Shown: positions 25,910 to 34,683 of the stretch, one piece after another
How positions within the stretch are numbered: the first letter of the stretch is position 1
Layout: each line of letters begins with the position of its first letter
DNA from: JBKECP01 sp047974765
Lineage (GTDB): Bacteria > Pseudomonadota > Gammaproteobacteria > Pseudomonadales > Halieaceae
Length of the DNA stretch: 64,000 nt
Reading direction: 5' to 3'
Assembly (NCBI GenBank): GCA_047974765.1
Contig: JBKECP010000022.1
Coordinates: 68,788-132,787, forward strand
Translations under genes and position numbers: made by a program
Notes under the pieces: generated by a model
What the model was told of the DNA's origin: nothing
The model's input: the letters and a program-made list of their open reading frames with translations, nothing else
Database searches by the model: none

Positions 25910-26350
25910 TTATTGATTCGTATTGGCTGGCTCATAAACAGATAGCCTGGCTTGTTGCTGTATATTTTCACCTTGTACCGTGCACTCAAAGGAAGCCATT
26001 CCTGAAGCGGCCTGTACAACACGTTTGGCTTCTATTGTCAGTGTTGCCCCACAGGGGATGCGGGAGCAGTTGCTACTGAAATTACGAGTACCTAAAAGAA
26101 AGCCGATTTTCGGAGGTTCTCCCCGGTAGTAAGCCTGTACACCCGAGTAGGCGGCAATAGTCTGAGCCATATATTCAAGGCCGAGATAGGCCGGTACGCT
26201 GTCGCCGTCATCAAACAGGCCATCGTTGCGCACGACAAGGCCGCAACACAGGCTGCTCTCATTGGCATCGAGTAATTTGTCGAGCAGCATCATTGGCCGG
26301 TCGTGGGGCAGCAGTTCGGCAATATCGTCAATACGCGGCAGTTCAGCCAT
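25910..26350 (-). CDS. apeP: 3-hydroxyacyl-ACP dehydratase subunit, ApeP-like
   Basis: A 146-aa hotdog protein with IAELLPHDRPMMLLDKL and the helix YLGLEYMAQTIAAYSG. Glu59 stands at the FabZ glutamate position, but the residue 14 before it is Leu45 rather than His, so the FabZ-type pair is incomplete on its own. ApeI and ApeP are known to act as a heterodimer, and the His is expected from the ApeI-like domain of the ligase fusion at 34680. ATG at 26348-26350 overlaps the apeO stop by 8 nt. Confidence 0.83.
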   Translation of the reverse strand: MAELPRIDDIAELLPHDRPMMLLDKLLDANESSLCCGLVVRNDGLFDDGDSVPAYLGLEYMAQTIAAYSGVQAYYRGEPPKIGFLLGTRNFSSNCSRIPCGATLTIEAKRVVQAASGMASFECTVQGENIQQQARLSVYEPANTNQ

Positions 26351-27536
26351 GACTTCGGCCCAGAATGATTGACACGTTATTACCACCAAAGGCAAAGGAG
26401 TTACTCATACAGTACCGGAGTGTGTGGTTGAGCCGCTCATTGTGCCCGGTGAGCGCTATGGGTGCCAGTGTGTCATCGCGCTCATCGGGATAGGCAGACG
26501 GTGGCAGACGTATACCTGTCTGCTTGTTGCCAGCGGCATTAAGCAGCAGCCAGCAAATGCCGCTTTCCAGTGCCGAGGCTGCACCCAGACAGTGACCCGT
26601 AAAGGCTTTAGTAGAGCTGCAAGGCAGATTTTGTCCAAACAGACGATTAACCGCACGGGATTCGGCACTATCGTTGTGGAAGGTGCCTGTACCGTGCAGA
26701 TTGAGGTAGCCAATATCGCCCGCATTCAGGTTGGCATCAATCAGAGCATCGTACATGGCGGCAAAAGCGCCATCACCCTGGGGATGGGGCGCTGAAATAT
26801 GGTGTGCATCGGAGCTGCCCGCACCGCCCTTGAATTCGATGGTCGAAGGCTCCCGGCTGAGCAGGTAAATACCGGCTGCTTCACCAATATTGATGCCGTC
26901 CCGACAGGTGGCAAAGGGGCGATTGTAAGTGGCTGATTGTGCTTCGAGAGCGCCAAAACCCTGTAGTGTTAATTCGCAGAGGGTATCGACACCTCCGGTG
27001 ATAACGGCATCGCACAGGCCCAGACGCAACAGGCGGCGGGCACTGAGCAGAGCATTGCCGCTGGATGAACAGGCGGTTGACAGCGTAAATACCGGCCCCT
27101 GTAACTGTAAATAATCAGCGACAAACTCACCGAGGCCGCCGTGAGTACCGACAATAGCATCAAACCCCACAGGTGTTGAGCCGTATTCAAAGACGGCCTC
27201 AACTGCCTGCTGGGTACTGTCAATACCGGCCGTACTGGTGGCCATGACCACCCCAATACGCTGGCGGCCATAGCGGCTAAGTGCTGCCTCGATACTGTTT
27301 TCAAGCTGGGTCAGCGCCGCCAGCGCCAGCCGGTTATTGCGGCATTCGTGGCGTGCCAGCGAGGCAGGTAAACCCGGCAAGTGGCCGGGAATGCCTCCGA
27401 CACGATAAGGGCCGCTCTGGTAAAACAGTGTCTGTGGTGCAGGCAGTGCCTGTTTAGATTGCAGCAGAGCTTTGCCAATACTGACCCCATCGCGGCCGAG
27501 ATTGCACAAAATGCCCAAATCATTGAGGTAGTACAT
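26343..27536 (-). CDS. apeO: Beta-ketoacyl-ACP synthase, ApeO-like
   Basis: A 397-aa ketosynthase with an intact triad: Cys156 in TLSTACSSSGNALL, His281 in LNLHGTGTFHND and His315 in AFTGHCLGAASALE. In APE synthesis ApeO pairs with the chain length factor ApeC to extend the polyene by malonyl units. The N terminus (MYYLNDLGILCNLG) lacks the usual VVITG strand pattern, as is common in this subfamily. It overlaps the DUF3261 gene by 17 nt and apeP by 8 nt. Confidence 0.85.
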   Translation of the reverse strand: MYYLNDLGILCNLGRDGVSIGKALLQSKQALPAPQTLFYQSGPYRVGGIPGHLPGLPASLARHECRNNRLALAALTQLENSIEAALSRYGRQRIGVVMATSTAGIDSTQQAVEAVFEYGSTPVGFDAIVGTHGGLGEFVADYLQLQGPVFTLSTACSSSGNALLSARRLLRLGLCDAVITGGVDTLCELTLQGFGALEAQSATYNRPFATCRDGINIGEAAGIYLLSREPSTIEFKGGAGSSDAHHISAPHPQGDGAFAAMYDALIDANLNAGDIGYLNLHGTGTFHNDSAESRAVNRLFGQNLPCSSTKAFTGHCLGAASALESGICWLLLNAAGNKQTGIRLPPSAYPDERDDTLAPIALTGHNERLNHTLRYCMSNSFAFGGNNVSIILGRSHG

Positions 27537-28146
27537 GGAGAGCCTTTGGATCTTGCCGGTGAATGTGATGCCTGCGGTAGTCAGTCTGTTGATCGTTCAG
27601 TTTATCGTTGTTTATATGATCTGTTTCCGTGTGGTTAAGTTCGTCGTCCAATTGATTTTCCAGATGGATAATCAGTGCCTGCTGTGGATCTTCAAGGTGG
27701 AGACTGTCGTACCAGGGGGCGTTGCCATTGCGCTTGATATGCAGTTGCCCATCCGTATTGTTGATGGTTGCCGTATCGGTGTAGAGCTGGGCCAGGTAGC
27801 GCATCAGGCTGGCAGGTGGCAGGCTGTCGGGCATCTGCGACAGATGTCGTTCGTTAGCACGGCCCCGGTTACAGCTCAGATGGTACAGAGGCAGACCCTG
27901 TAAACTCAGCAGGTAAACCTGCGTATCGGTACTGCGGGTGTCGATGGCCAGAAAAAGGTGAATGGATTGATTAATCCCATCGCTACTGATCTGGTTTATG
28001 GTCAGATTACTGCGCAGGCGGCTACCGGCGGGCAGCGTGTTTTGGCAGAGGCTGTCAGGGGATAGTTCTGATGCACTGTCTGTAGAGACACAACCCGCCA
28101 GTACGGTTGCAAATACTGATACCAAAATGGCCAGCGGGTCTTTCAT
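27520..28146 (-). CDS. apeN: DUF3261 outer-membrane-type lipoprotein, ApeN-like
   Basis: A 208-aa lipoprotein: signal peptide with lipobox LAGC (Cys19), then a beta-rich domain ending near residue 165 in the pattern of DUF3261 proteins of APE clusters. The last 40 residues are a hydrophilic His/Asn/Asp/Gln-rich tail (TETDHINNDKLNDQQTDYRR), unusual for the family. It probably helps insert or anchor the pigment in the outer membrane with the MMPL exporter and LolA-like protein. It overlaps apeM by 4 nt and apeO by 17 nt. Confidence 0.72.
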   Translation of the reverse strand: MKDPLAILVSVFATVLAGCVSTDSASELSPDSLCQNTLPAGSRLRSNLTINQISSDGINQSIHLFLAIDTRSTDTQVYLLSLQGLPLYHLSCNRGRANERHLSQMPDSLPPASLMRYLAQLYTDTATINNTDGQLHIKRNGNAPWYDSLHLEDPQQALIIHLENQLDDELNHTETDHINNDKLNDQQTDYRRHHIHRQDPKALHVLPQ

Positions 28147-30410
28147 ATCACCTTCTCCCCGGGACGCATTGGCAGCAGCCAGGACAGCAGCCAGGCCAGC
28201 ACCAGACCAGTGGCAATAGTGCGGCCAAAAGCACTGATGAGTGGTGTGGCTGAAAAGGCCAGCATGCCAAAGGCGAGAATACTGGTCAGTGCCGACAGTG
28301 TAATGGCCAGCGTGGTGGCCGCCTGCTCCTGAGGGGGCGTCAGTGAACGAAAAACAGCATAATCCAGACTGACACCAATAATCAGCAGCAGTGCCAGTAA
28401 ATCAATAATACTGTAACTGCCAATGAAGTAGGCATTCAGACCAAAGGTGCTCAGACAGGTAAGTAGCGGCAGCGCCATAATAGTTATGCCATGGCGCCAG
28501 CTGGTCGCTGCACAAAGTAATAACATCGTTGCAATGGCTCCGGCAAATAAAAGTACAGTAACCCACTGGCGATAACTGGCTAGCAGGTGGTTAATATCCG
28601 CCACTTGATCAACCAGATGAACATGAGGGTGAGTGGCGAGTAACCGGGTGAGAGTGGCGGCTTCCACCTGCCCCCGTATTAACGCGTAACTGGCACAGCC
28701 GTGCTGATCACAACCCAGCACACCGCCGCTGCCGGGCAGAGGCGCAGCAGCTATCTGGCCTGTAGCTGACAACGGCTCAAAGTTGGCGGTCATTTGCGTG
28801 CTGATTGAGCGTGTGACTTGTTCACTGAAGCCGAGCTCTGTCAGATGTTGGTACAGCAGTCCACTGTCTGCCAGTTGCCTTAGCAGCTGTGCATTTTGTC
28901 GCTGTCGCTCGGGTGAGGGGATGCGCTGGCTGGTCAGTGCCAGCTCGATACCCAGTGCTATGGCATCGTCATTGAGTGCTTCTTCCATCGACAACAAAGA
29001 GGCTATTGATCTAGCTTTTATCAGTAGAAAACGACTGCTGTCGCCAGTATTGCCAAGGCTGCGAATAAAGGCTTCATCAGCGGTCAGATTGGCAGGGCGG
29101 GCGTAGAAGTCACGAATATCATCCCGTGGTTGCAATAACAACAGGCCGGGCAGGCTAAGCAGCAAAATCGCAGCACAGATTCCTGTGCTGTATTGGCGTA
29201 CAGGTTGATAATGGCAGAAGGCGGGTAACCCCGGTGCCTGCTTAAGCCCGTGATAGAAACCCGGGAAAAGCAGTGCTACGGTGGCGTAGCTGCCCAGCAG
29301 TCCCGCTGCCATAAAAATACCGATCTGACGCAAGCCGGGAAAAGGCAGCAGGGCCAGCACAATAAAAGCCAGTGCACTCGACAGTGCGCTCAGGGTCAGG
29401 CTGCGCCAGACTTTGACCAGTCCCTGCCCGGCTTGCCAACCGGGAGTGAGTGAATGGCTCAAATAGTGCAGCGCGTAATCAGCGGCAATACCAATCAGCG
29501 TTGCGCCAAATACCAGTGTCAGCAGATGAATCTGTTGCAGACTGATCAGTGTGCTGAGCACACCACAGATCAAGCCGCTGCCGATACACAACAGTGTCAG
29601 TATAAGACTGCGCACTGAGCGCAATGTCAGAACCAGCAGCAGGCTGAGTGTCAGCAGTGATACAGTGCCAATAGTGGATATTTCCCTGTTGCCGCTGCTG
29701 GCACCGAAGGCTGTGTAAAGTGCTGCACCACTGGCATAAATGCCAAGACCACTGTCTGCAGCTTGTTCCTTCCAGCCCAGGTAAAGCTGGTAAAGTGCCT
29801 TCAGTCGGGCAAGGCTAATAGCGCCTTCTTTCAGATTGAGTATGTGCAGTAGGATCGTTTTGTCGGTATTGCTAACTGCTGGTGCAGGGGGCAGAGCGGC
29901 TTCAGCAAAGCGCTGGAAACTGCCGATAGGGTCATCGGCCAGATTATTGACAGCGGAGCTGCCCAGGGGGGAATAGAGGTAGGCGCGCCAACGAGTCAGT
30001 AATGCCTGTGGTTCTTCTGCCAGTTGTTGACGATCACTGTTATGTAGCAGCCCTCTGCGGTAGGGATGCAAAGAGGCGATAGCCGCCTGCCAGCGTGAAG
30101 TCTCCTGATCTTCGCTGGCAGTGGCCAGATAACCGGCCCGTTCAAGCTCGGTTTGTATCTGGCTCAGTAAATGCTGAGCCTGTTCGGGTTCACCGTCAAT
30201 GGCCAGTACCAGTTTGCGGTTGTAATCACGGCTGCGCTGCGTAATCGCCTGCTGCTGCCAGTACTGGTCGGCAGCCGGTGGTAGCAGTGCAAAAACATCT
30301 GTTTTTAGCCAGCCCGAATCCGGCCAGCGCAAGATCGTCAACGCTGACAGCATAATGAGCCCCGCCAGCCAGAACAGGGTTTTAGTCTGTGCCGTCACGG
30401 TGTTCGCCAT
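28143..30410 (-). CDS. apeM: MMPL/RND-type exporter, ApeM-like
   Basis: A 755-aa inner-membrane protein with about 12 helices in the duplicated MMPL arrangement: one helix, a periplasmic loop (about 40-240), five helices, then again one helix, a loop (about 420-610) and five helices. APE and xanthomonadin clusters carry such a protein, thought to carry the polyene lipid out of the inner membrane. The first ATG lies 29 nt inside the LolA-like gene; GTG at 30396-30398 is an alternative start. It overlaps apeN by 4 nt. Confidence 0.85.
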   Translation of the reverse strand: MANTVTAQTKTLFWLAGLIMLSALTILRWPDSGWLKTDVFALLPPAADQYWQQQAITQRSRDYNRKLVLAIDGEPEQAQHLLSQIQTELERAGYLATASEDQETSRWQAAIASLHPYRRGLLHNSDRQQLAEEPQALLTRWRAYLYSPLGSSAVNNLADDPIGSFQRFAEAALPPAPAVSNTDKTILLHILNLKEGAISLARLKALYQLYLGWKEQAADSGLGIYASGAALYTAFGASSGNREISTIGTVSLLTLSLLLVLTLRSVRSLILTLLCIGSGLICGVLSTLISLQQIHLLTLVFGATLIGIAADYALHYLSHSLTPGWQAGQGLVKVWRSLTLSALSSALAFIVLALLPFPGLRQIGIFMAAGLLGSYATVALLFPGFYHGLKQAPGLPAFCHYQPVRQYSTGICAAILLLSLPGLLLLQPRDDIRDFYARPANLTADEAFIRSLGNTGDSSRFLLIKARSIASLLSMEEALNDDAIALGIELALTSQRIPSPERQRQNAQLLRQLADSGLLYQHLTELGFSEQVTRSISTQMTANFEPLSATGQIAAAPLPGSGGVLGCDQHGCASYALIRGQVEAATLTRLLATHPHVHLVDQVADINHLLASYRQWVTVLLFAGAIATMLLLCAATSWRHGITIMALPLLTCLSTFGLNAYFIGSYSIIDLLALLLIIGVSLDYAVFRSLTPPQEQAATTLAITLSALTSILAFGMLAFSATPLISAFGRTIATGLVLAWLLSWLLPMRPGEKVI

Positions 30411-31011
30411 TGTCTGGCACAGTCTTTGACATATCTGTTTCAGGTCTTATATCAAACAGTTCAATAATGGTGCTGGCCCCGGCTGTCTCCGTAATTCTGA
30501 TTTGCTGCAAATACTGCTCTCCTGTGAGCTGAATATGCTGCATTGCCTGAGCCAAACGGCCTTTGGGTGTGAGCTCCAGATGCCAGGGGCTGCTTTGCAG
30601 ATTGCCGGAAATCTCAAAAAAACGTAGCAGAGCAGACAAGTTGCCATCCATAAAACCCAGCATCAGTTGTGAAATCAACTGTCCGATACCGTGGTCGCGC
30701 ACCGTTTGATGATCAATGCTGACCTGGCCATCAATCACTACCATTAGTGAAGACATAGGTGTGTGTACCTGCCAGTGCAGCCCCTTGCTGTGACTCAGCT
30801 GAAAATTGCCCTCCGAAATAAAGGGTTGCTCCAGAAAGGGCAGTTGTTTGGATTGGCGAAAATGTCCATTCAGAACTGTTTGGATAGTGAGCCTATCTGT
30901 CAGGGCTGTCAGCAAGGCTTCCGAATTGCCCGCTGTCAGGGGTGAGCACAATAGCAGGCTGAGCCAGAGGCCACCGGTCATATAAAGCCCTGCACGCCAC
31001 AGCTTATTCAT
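30382..31011 (-). CDS. apeL: LolA-like periplasmic carrier, ApeL-like
   Basis: A 209-aa protein with a signal peptide (hydrophobic core TGGLWLSLLLCSPLTAG) and a LolA-type fold: FRQSKQLPFLEQPFISEGNF, GLHWQVHTPMSSLMVVIDG and the C-terminal RITETAGASTIIELF. LolA proteins shuttle lipids or lipoproteins through the periplasm; in APE clusters this copy is dedicated to the pigment. It overlaps the thioesterase by 4 nt and apeM by 29 nt. Confidence 0.82.
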   Translation of the reverse strand: MNKLWRAGLYMTGGLWLSLLLCSPLTAGNSEALLTALTDRLTIQTVLNGHFRQSKQLPFLEQPFISEGNFQLSHSKGLHWQVHTPMSSLMVVIDGQVSIDHQTVRDHGIGQLISQLMLGFMDGNLSALLRFFEISGNLQSSPWHLELTPKGRLAQAMQHIQLTGEQYLQQIRITETAGASTIIELFDIRPETDMSKTVPDNGEHRDGTD

Positions 31012-31424
31012 TGGAACTTTTCCAGCAATACCGGTGGGCTGGCAAACAGCATTTCGCTGTTGGTCATATCCAGTGCCACTTGTACTGTGTGGGCCCGGGT
31101 CAGGCGTCGGCTGCTGATTACATCGTACAGGGTATAGCGGATTTTCATGCGATGCTCGATTTCCACCAGCTCAGCGACGATACGTATTTGCTGGCGGTAG
31201 CGCAGGGGCTGGGCATAGCGGATATATAATTCGATGACCGGCCAGGCGTAACCGGAGGCGCGCATGGCAACGACATCGTAGTTGATGCTATCAAGCAAAG
31301 TCGTGCGTGCGATCTCCAGATATTTCACATAATGACCATGCCAGGCAATTTCCAGGCTGTCGATATCGTGAAAGGGCACTTCAATCAGGCATTCGGCCTG
31401 TGCATAAATTTTGGGCTTATTCAT
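31008..31424 (-). CDS. apeK: Acyl-CoA/ACP thioesterase, ApeK-like
   Basis: A 138-aa hotdog protein of the 4-hydroxybenzoyl-CoA thioesterase type: VPFHDIDSLEIAWHGHYVKYLEIARTTLLD, with the aspartate in place of the usual DxD/GxV motif region. It could release the polyene acid from ACP or clear stalled chains. ATG at 31422-31424 overlaps the ammonia-lyase stop by 8 nt; the longer open frame upstream runs inside the lyase gene and is not used. Confidence 0.8.
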   Translation of the reverse strand: MNKPKIYAQAECLIEVPFHDIDSLEIAWHGHYVKYLEIARTTLLDSINYDVVAMRASGYAWPVIELYIRYAQPLRYRQQIRIVAELVEIEHRMKIRYTLYDVISSRRLTRAHTVQVALDMTNSEMLFASPPVLLEKFQ

Positions 31425-32964
31425 AAAGTGTCCAATAGCGTTCGCCAACGCTCTGTAGGGCATATTGCAGTTCTTTGTCCAGTGGCCGGTCCTGACCGAC
31501 AAAATCAGCTACTTTGGTGGTTTCATGCAGGCATTGCAAAATGGCCGGTTTGAGGGCGGCTTCATCAAGTTCACCTGCCCGCAGGCGAAGTTGCACTCCC
31601 TGACAGGCGGCAATGAGCGCCGCCACCAGTACTTGCTCCGTCAGTGTCAGAATGCGCTGGCAATCGCGGGCGGCGATAGTACCCATACTGACTTTGTCCT
31701 GATTGTGGCACTCAGTAGAACGGGAAAACACACTGGCGGGCAGGGTGTTTTTAAGGGCTTCTGCCGTCCAGGCGGAACAGGCGATCTGGACGGCCTTGAA
31801 ACCGTGATTGAGCGCTCTGGCTGAATCTTCGGCACCTGACAGGTTGGCGGGCAGACCGTGATTGAATTTGGGATCCATTAGCTGGGCCATTTGCCGGTCA
31901 GCCAGATCGGCAATATTGGCAACAGCGGTTTTTAAACTGTCCATAGCCATGGCGATATGGCCACCGTAAAAATGGCCGCCGTGCAAAACATGCTCACCCT
32001 CGGCGTCGATGATCGGATTGTCGTTGGCGCTGTTGAGCTCAGTGGTAACCAGCGTGCGGGCAAAATCAAGAGTGTCCAGCAAAACACCAATGACATGGGG
32101 AGCGCAGCGCAGTGAGTAGCGATCCTGCAGGCGGCTGCTGTTGCGGGGCACATCAGTACAGCGCAGATCATCGTGAATCCAGTGAGCCGCCGTTGTCTGA
32201 CCGGGGTGAGGTTTGACAGAAAACAGCAGTGGGTCAAAGTGAAAATCATTGCCCTGTAATGCCAGCGAGGCCAGGCTGGTCACTCGGGCAGCCAATTGGC
32301 CAAGGTAGTGAGCGCGCTCAACGGCGAGACAGGCCAGCCCGGTCATGGCGGCCGTACCGTTCATAATGGCCAGCCCTTCCTTTGGTTTCAGGTGCAACGG
32401 AGGGATGTTCAGTTTGGTATAGACCTCTGCCGTGGGTTTGCGCTGCCCCTGATGCCAGACTTCGCGCTCACCTTCGATCACCGCAGCCAGATAGGACAGT
32501 GGCGTTAAGTCGCCGCTGGCGCCCACCGAGCCTTCACTGGGCATCACTGGCAAAATATCGCGCTGTAATAACAGAGTCAGATGAGCCAGTAATTCATAGC
32601 GCACACCGGAATAACCCTGGCACAAGCTGGCCAGGCGCGCTGCGAGAATGGCACGACTTTCTTCAATGCTAAAGGGTTCACCCAGACCGCAGCCATGGAA
32701 GGTATAAAGATGGCGGGGCAGGTCACCCACCTGTTCCGGTGGAATACGGGTCTGACAGGAATCGCCATAACCGGTGGTGACGCCGTAGATTACCCCTTCT
32801 TCGCGCAGCAGACGCTCCAGAAAGGCGGCGCCACGACGAATACGTGATTGAAAATTGTCGCTATCGCCAAGCAGGGATTGCCGCTGCTGATATGCCAGTG
32901 CGCGCACTGAGACGGTATCCAGTGGGCTGCCGTCAAAGATGATGGAGTCCGGGGGCTGATTCAT
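31417..32964 (-). CDS. Aromatic amino acid ammonia-lyase (HAL/PAL/TAL family)
   Basis: A 515-aa lyase. The Ala-Ser-Gly triad that forms the MIO cofactor is at 149-151 (VGASGDLTPLSYLA), and the catalytic Tyr60 is in YGVTTGYG. Residues Phe89-His90 (LYTFHGCGLG) sit at the position that separates His, Phe and Tyr lyases; the pair is not the Ser-His of HutH, so histidine is an unlikely substrate. It probably makes cinnamate or 4-coumarate as starter for the acyl-ACP ligase. ATG at 32962-32964 overlaps the upstream gene by 4 nt; a TTG 15 nt earlier is less likely. There are no other hut genes. Confidence 0.85.
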   Translation of the reverse strand: MNQPPDSIIFDGSPLDTVSVRALAYQQRQSLLGDSDNFQSRIRRGAAFLERLLREEGVIYGVTTGYGDSCQTRIPPEQVGDLPRHLYTFHGCGLGEPFSIEESRAILAARLASLCQGYSGVRYELLAHLTLLLQRDILPVMPSEGSVGASGDLTPLSYLAAVIEGEREVWHQGQRKPTAEVYTKLNIPPLHLKPKEGLAIMNGTAAMTGLACLAVERAHYLGQLAARVTSLASLALQGNDFHFDPLLFSVKPHPGQTTAAHWIHDDLRCTDVPRNSSRLQDRYSLRCAPHVIGVLLDTLDFARTLVTTELNSANDNPIIDAEGEHVLHGGHFYGGHIAMAMDSLKTAVANIADLADRQMAQLMDPKFNHGLPANLSGAEDSARALNHGFKAVQIACSAWTAEALKNTLPASVFSRSTECHNQDKVSMGTIAARDCQRILTLTEQVLVAALIAACQGVQLRLRAGELDEAALKPAILQCLHETTKVADFVGQDRPLDKELQYALQSVGERYWTLYE

Positions 32965-33905
32965 GGTGATTGATCCCAAAAAGGATAAAAATTAAACCAC
33001 TGCAAGGGATTATGCAGGGCCTGTTGCTCCAGTACGGCAGCATACTGGTGCAGGTAAGCGGCCAGCGCTTCGCTGCGCTGCTGGCGAGGCAAAATAATAC
33101 GTTTGGCAAAGGCGTCACAATTTACGATGTAACCGCCCTCAGTTTGTGTGCAAAACACCGTATAAACCGGGCATTTCAGTAGTGAGGCAAGAATAAAAGG
33201 GCCTTCCGGTAGTGGTGCCGGATAACCGAGAAAAGGCACTGGCTGTGCCCGGCCCCTGCTGGCAACGGGTACCCGGTCAGCCAAAACAGCAATAAACTCA
33301 CCCCGTTTGATGCAGGCGCTCAAATGCATGGCGGTAGCGGGTGACAACTCGCTGACTTCAATCAGCTCCAGCTCGGCATCAATCTCCAGTTCCCGCAGCA
33401 AGCGGTTGAACATATTGGCATGGCGGGTGTGTACCAGAATATTCAGCTTCAGTTTGTGGTTGCTGCGTGACAGACAGCGCAATATCTCCATATTGCCCAG
33501 ATGTGCGCCCATCAAAATGGCACCGCCGCCACGCTCAAGTTGCTCAAGCAGTATCGGCCGGTTGGGAAACTGCACATTTTGCGGCAGGTCAGGAGTGGCC
33601 CACACGCCGAGTTTATCAACACTTGCGCGGGCAAAGCTGAGCATATGCCGGTAAACAGTAAGTGCTGTGGGGGTGGGCGGCTGTTGTTGTGAGTGTTGTT
33701 GCAGATAGTATTCGCGCAGGCGAATCAAATACTGTCGTGATGCATTGCGGGCACGCGTATTGGTGAGAAAGAAATAAAATACCACCGGTTGCAGCACCAG
33801 CGAAAAGGCCCAACTGCCAATATGGCGATAAAGCCAAAACAGCAGGCGCATGCCGGTGATGAAACCGACTTCACCGATATCTGACCAGTGGGTTTGCTCA
33901 GGCAT
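32961..33905 (-). CDS. Lysophospholipid/lipid A-type acyltransferase, ApeJ C-terminal-half homologue
   Basis: A 314-aa LpxL/HtrB-type acyltransferase with HX4E motif HLGNME (His135, Glu140), an N-terminal membrane-near helix (ITGMRLLFWLYRHIGSWAF) and VLADRVPVASRGR further on. In E. coli-type clusters this domain is fused to a glycosyltransferase in ApeJ; here it is a separate gene. It may acylate a sugar-bound pigment. ATG at 33903-33905 overlaps the glycosyltransferase by 8 nt, like other joints in this operon; ATGs at 33917 and 33923 are alternatives. Confidence 0.78.
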   Translation of the reverse strand: MPEQTHWSDIGEVGFITGMRLLFWLYRHIGSWAFSLVLQPVVFYFFLTNTRARNASRQYLIRLREYYLQQHSQQQPPTPTALTVYRHMLSFARASVDKLGVWATPDLPQNVQFPNRPILLEQLERGGGAILMGAHLGNMEILRCLSRSNHKLKLNILVHTRHANMFNRLLRELEIDAELELIEVSELSPATAMHLSACIKRGEFIAVLADRVPVASRGRAQPVPFLGYPAPLPEGPFILASLLKCPVYTVFCTQTEGGYIVNCDAFAKRIILPRQQRSEALAAYLHQYAAVLEQQALHNPLQWFNFYPFWDQSP

Positions 33906-34683
33906 GGTGTTGGCCATCGTCATTGACCGGGCCTGAGCGTTTCAATTTTCGCCTGAGCAGTTTTGGCAGGCGTTTCAGCATACCGAAAAACAGACGTGTA
34001 TGTGCCCAGCTTATTAAAGCGTTGTCACGGATTGAGCGAAAGTGGGAGATACCGTCAGATGGATAGTCCACCCGCGTGCGATATTGCACAATATTCACAC
34101 CTGCCCAGTGCAAACGCACCAGAATTTCAGGGTCAAAATCCATGCGGTTGCCCGTGTGTTGTGTATTGATGATGGCCAGTGTGGCCGACAGTGGATAAAC
34201 CCTGAAACCACACAGGGCATCTTTGATATCCATTGACAATGTGTGAATCCAGACCCAGACATGAGTCAGATAGCGGCCATAGTAACGCAGACGTGGTGCA
34301 TTGTCGTAAAGGGGAATGCCGGTAATTAAAGCCTGAGGCTGTCTGTGAGCACACTGAAGCAATGCGCAAATATCATCGGTATTGTGCTGGCCATCGGCGT
34401 CAATTTGCAGGGCATGGCTGAAACCCTGCTTGTGTGCCGCCCGCAACCCGCTTTTGACCGCAGCACCCTTGCCGCCGTTATGATCACGTTCAATTAAAAT
34501 AACGGCTTCATGCTTGCGGGCCAGTGTTTGCAAAGTGTGTGTGCAATAAGAACCGGAACCGTCATTGATCAGAAAAACCGGCAGGCCGTAGGGGAGAAGT
34601 CTGGTCAGTAAGGGTGCCAGTGTATTCGCGTGGTTGTAAACTGGTACCAGCAGACAACACTGTATGTCAGTCGTGTTATTCAC
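33898..34683 (-). CDS. Family 2 glycosyltransferase, ApeJ N-terminal-half homologue
   Basis: A 261-aa GT-A fold enzyme: LLVPVYNHANTLAPLL, FLINDGSGSY, GGKGAAVKSGLRAAH and the metal/nucleotide-sugar motif IDADGQHNTDD. No membrane helices are obvious. It probably attaches a sugar to the polyene or to a lipid anchor, after which the acyltransferase at 32961 adds an acyl chain. Start GTG at 34681-34683 overlaps the ligase stop by 4 nt (GTGA). Confidence 0.82.
   Translation of the reverse strand: MNNTTDIQCCLLVPVYNHANTLAPLLTRLLPYGLPVFLINDGSGSYCTHTLQTLARKHEAVILIERDHNGGKGAAVKSGLRAAHKQGFSHALQIDADGQHNTDDICALLQCAHRQPQALITGIPLYDNAPRLRYYGRYLTHVWVWIHTLSMDIKDALCGFRVYPLSATLAIINTQHTGNRMDFDPEILVRLHWAGVNIVQYRTRVDYPSDGISHFRSIRDNALISWAHTRLFFGMLKRLPKLLRRKLKRSGPVNDDGQHHA

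Noticed and set aside
31417..32964. Histidine ammonia-lyase HutH of histidine breakdown
   Set aside because: No hutU, hutI or hutG nearby, the Ser-His selectivity pair is absent, and the gene is embedded in the APE operon.
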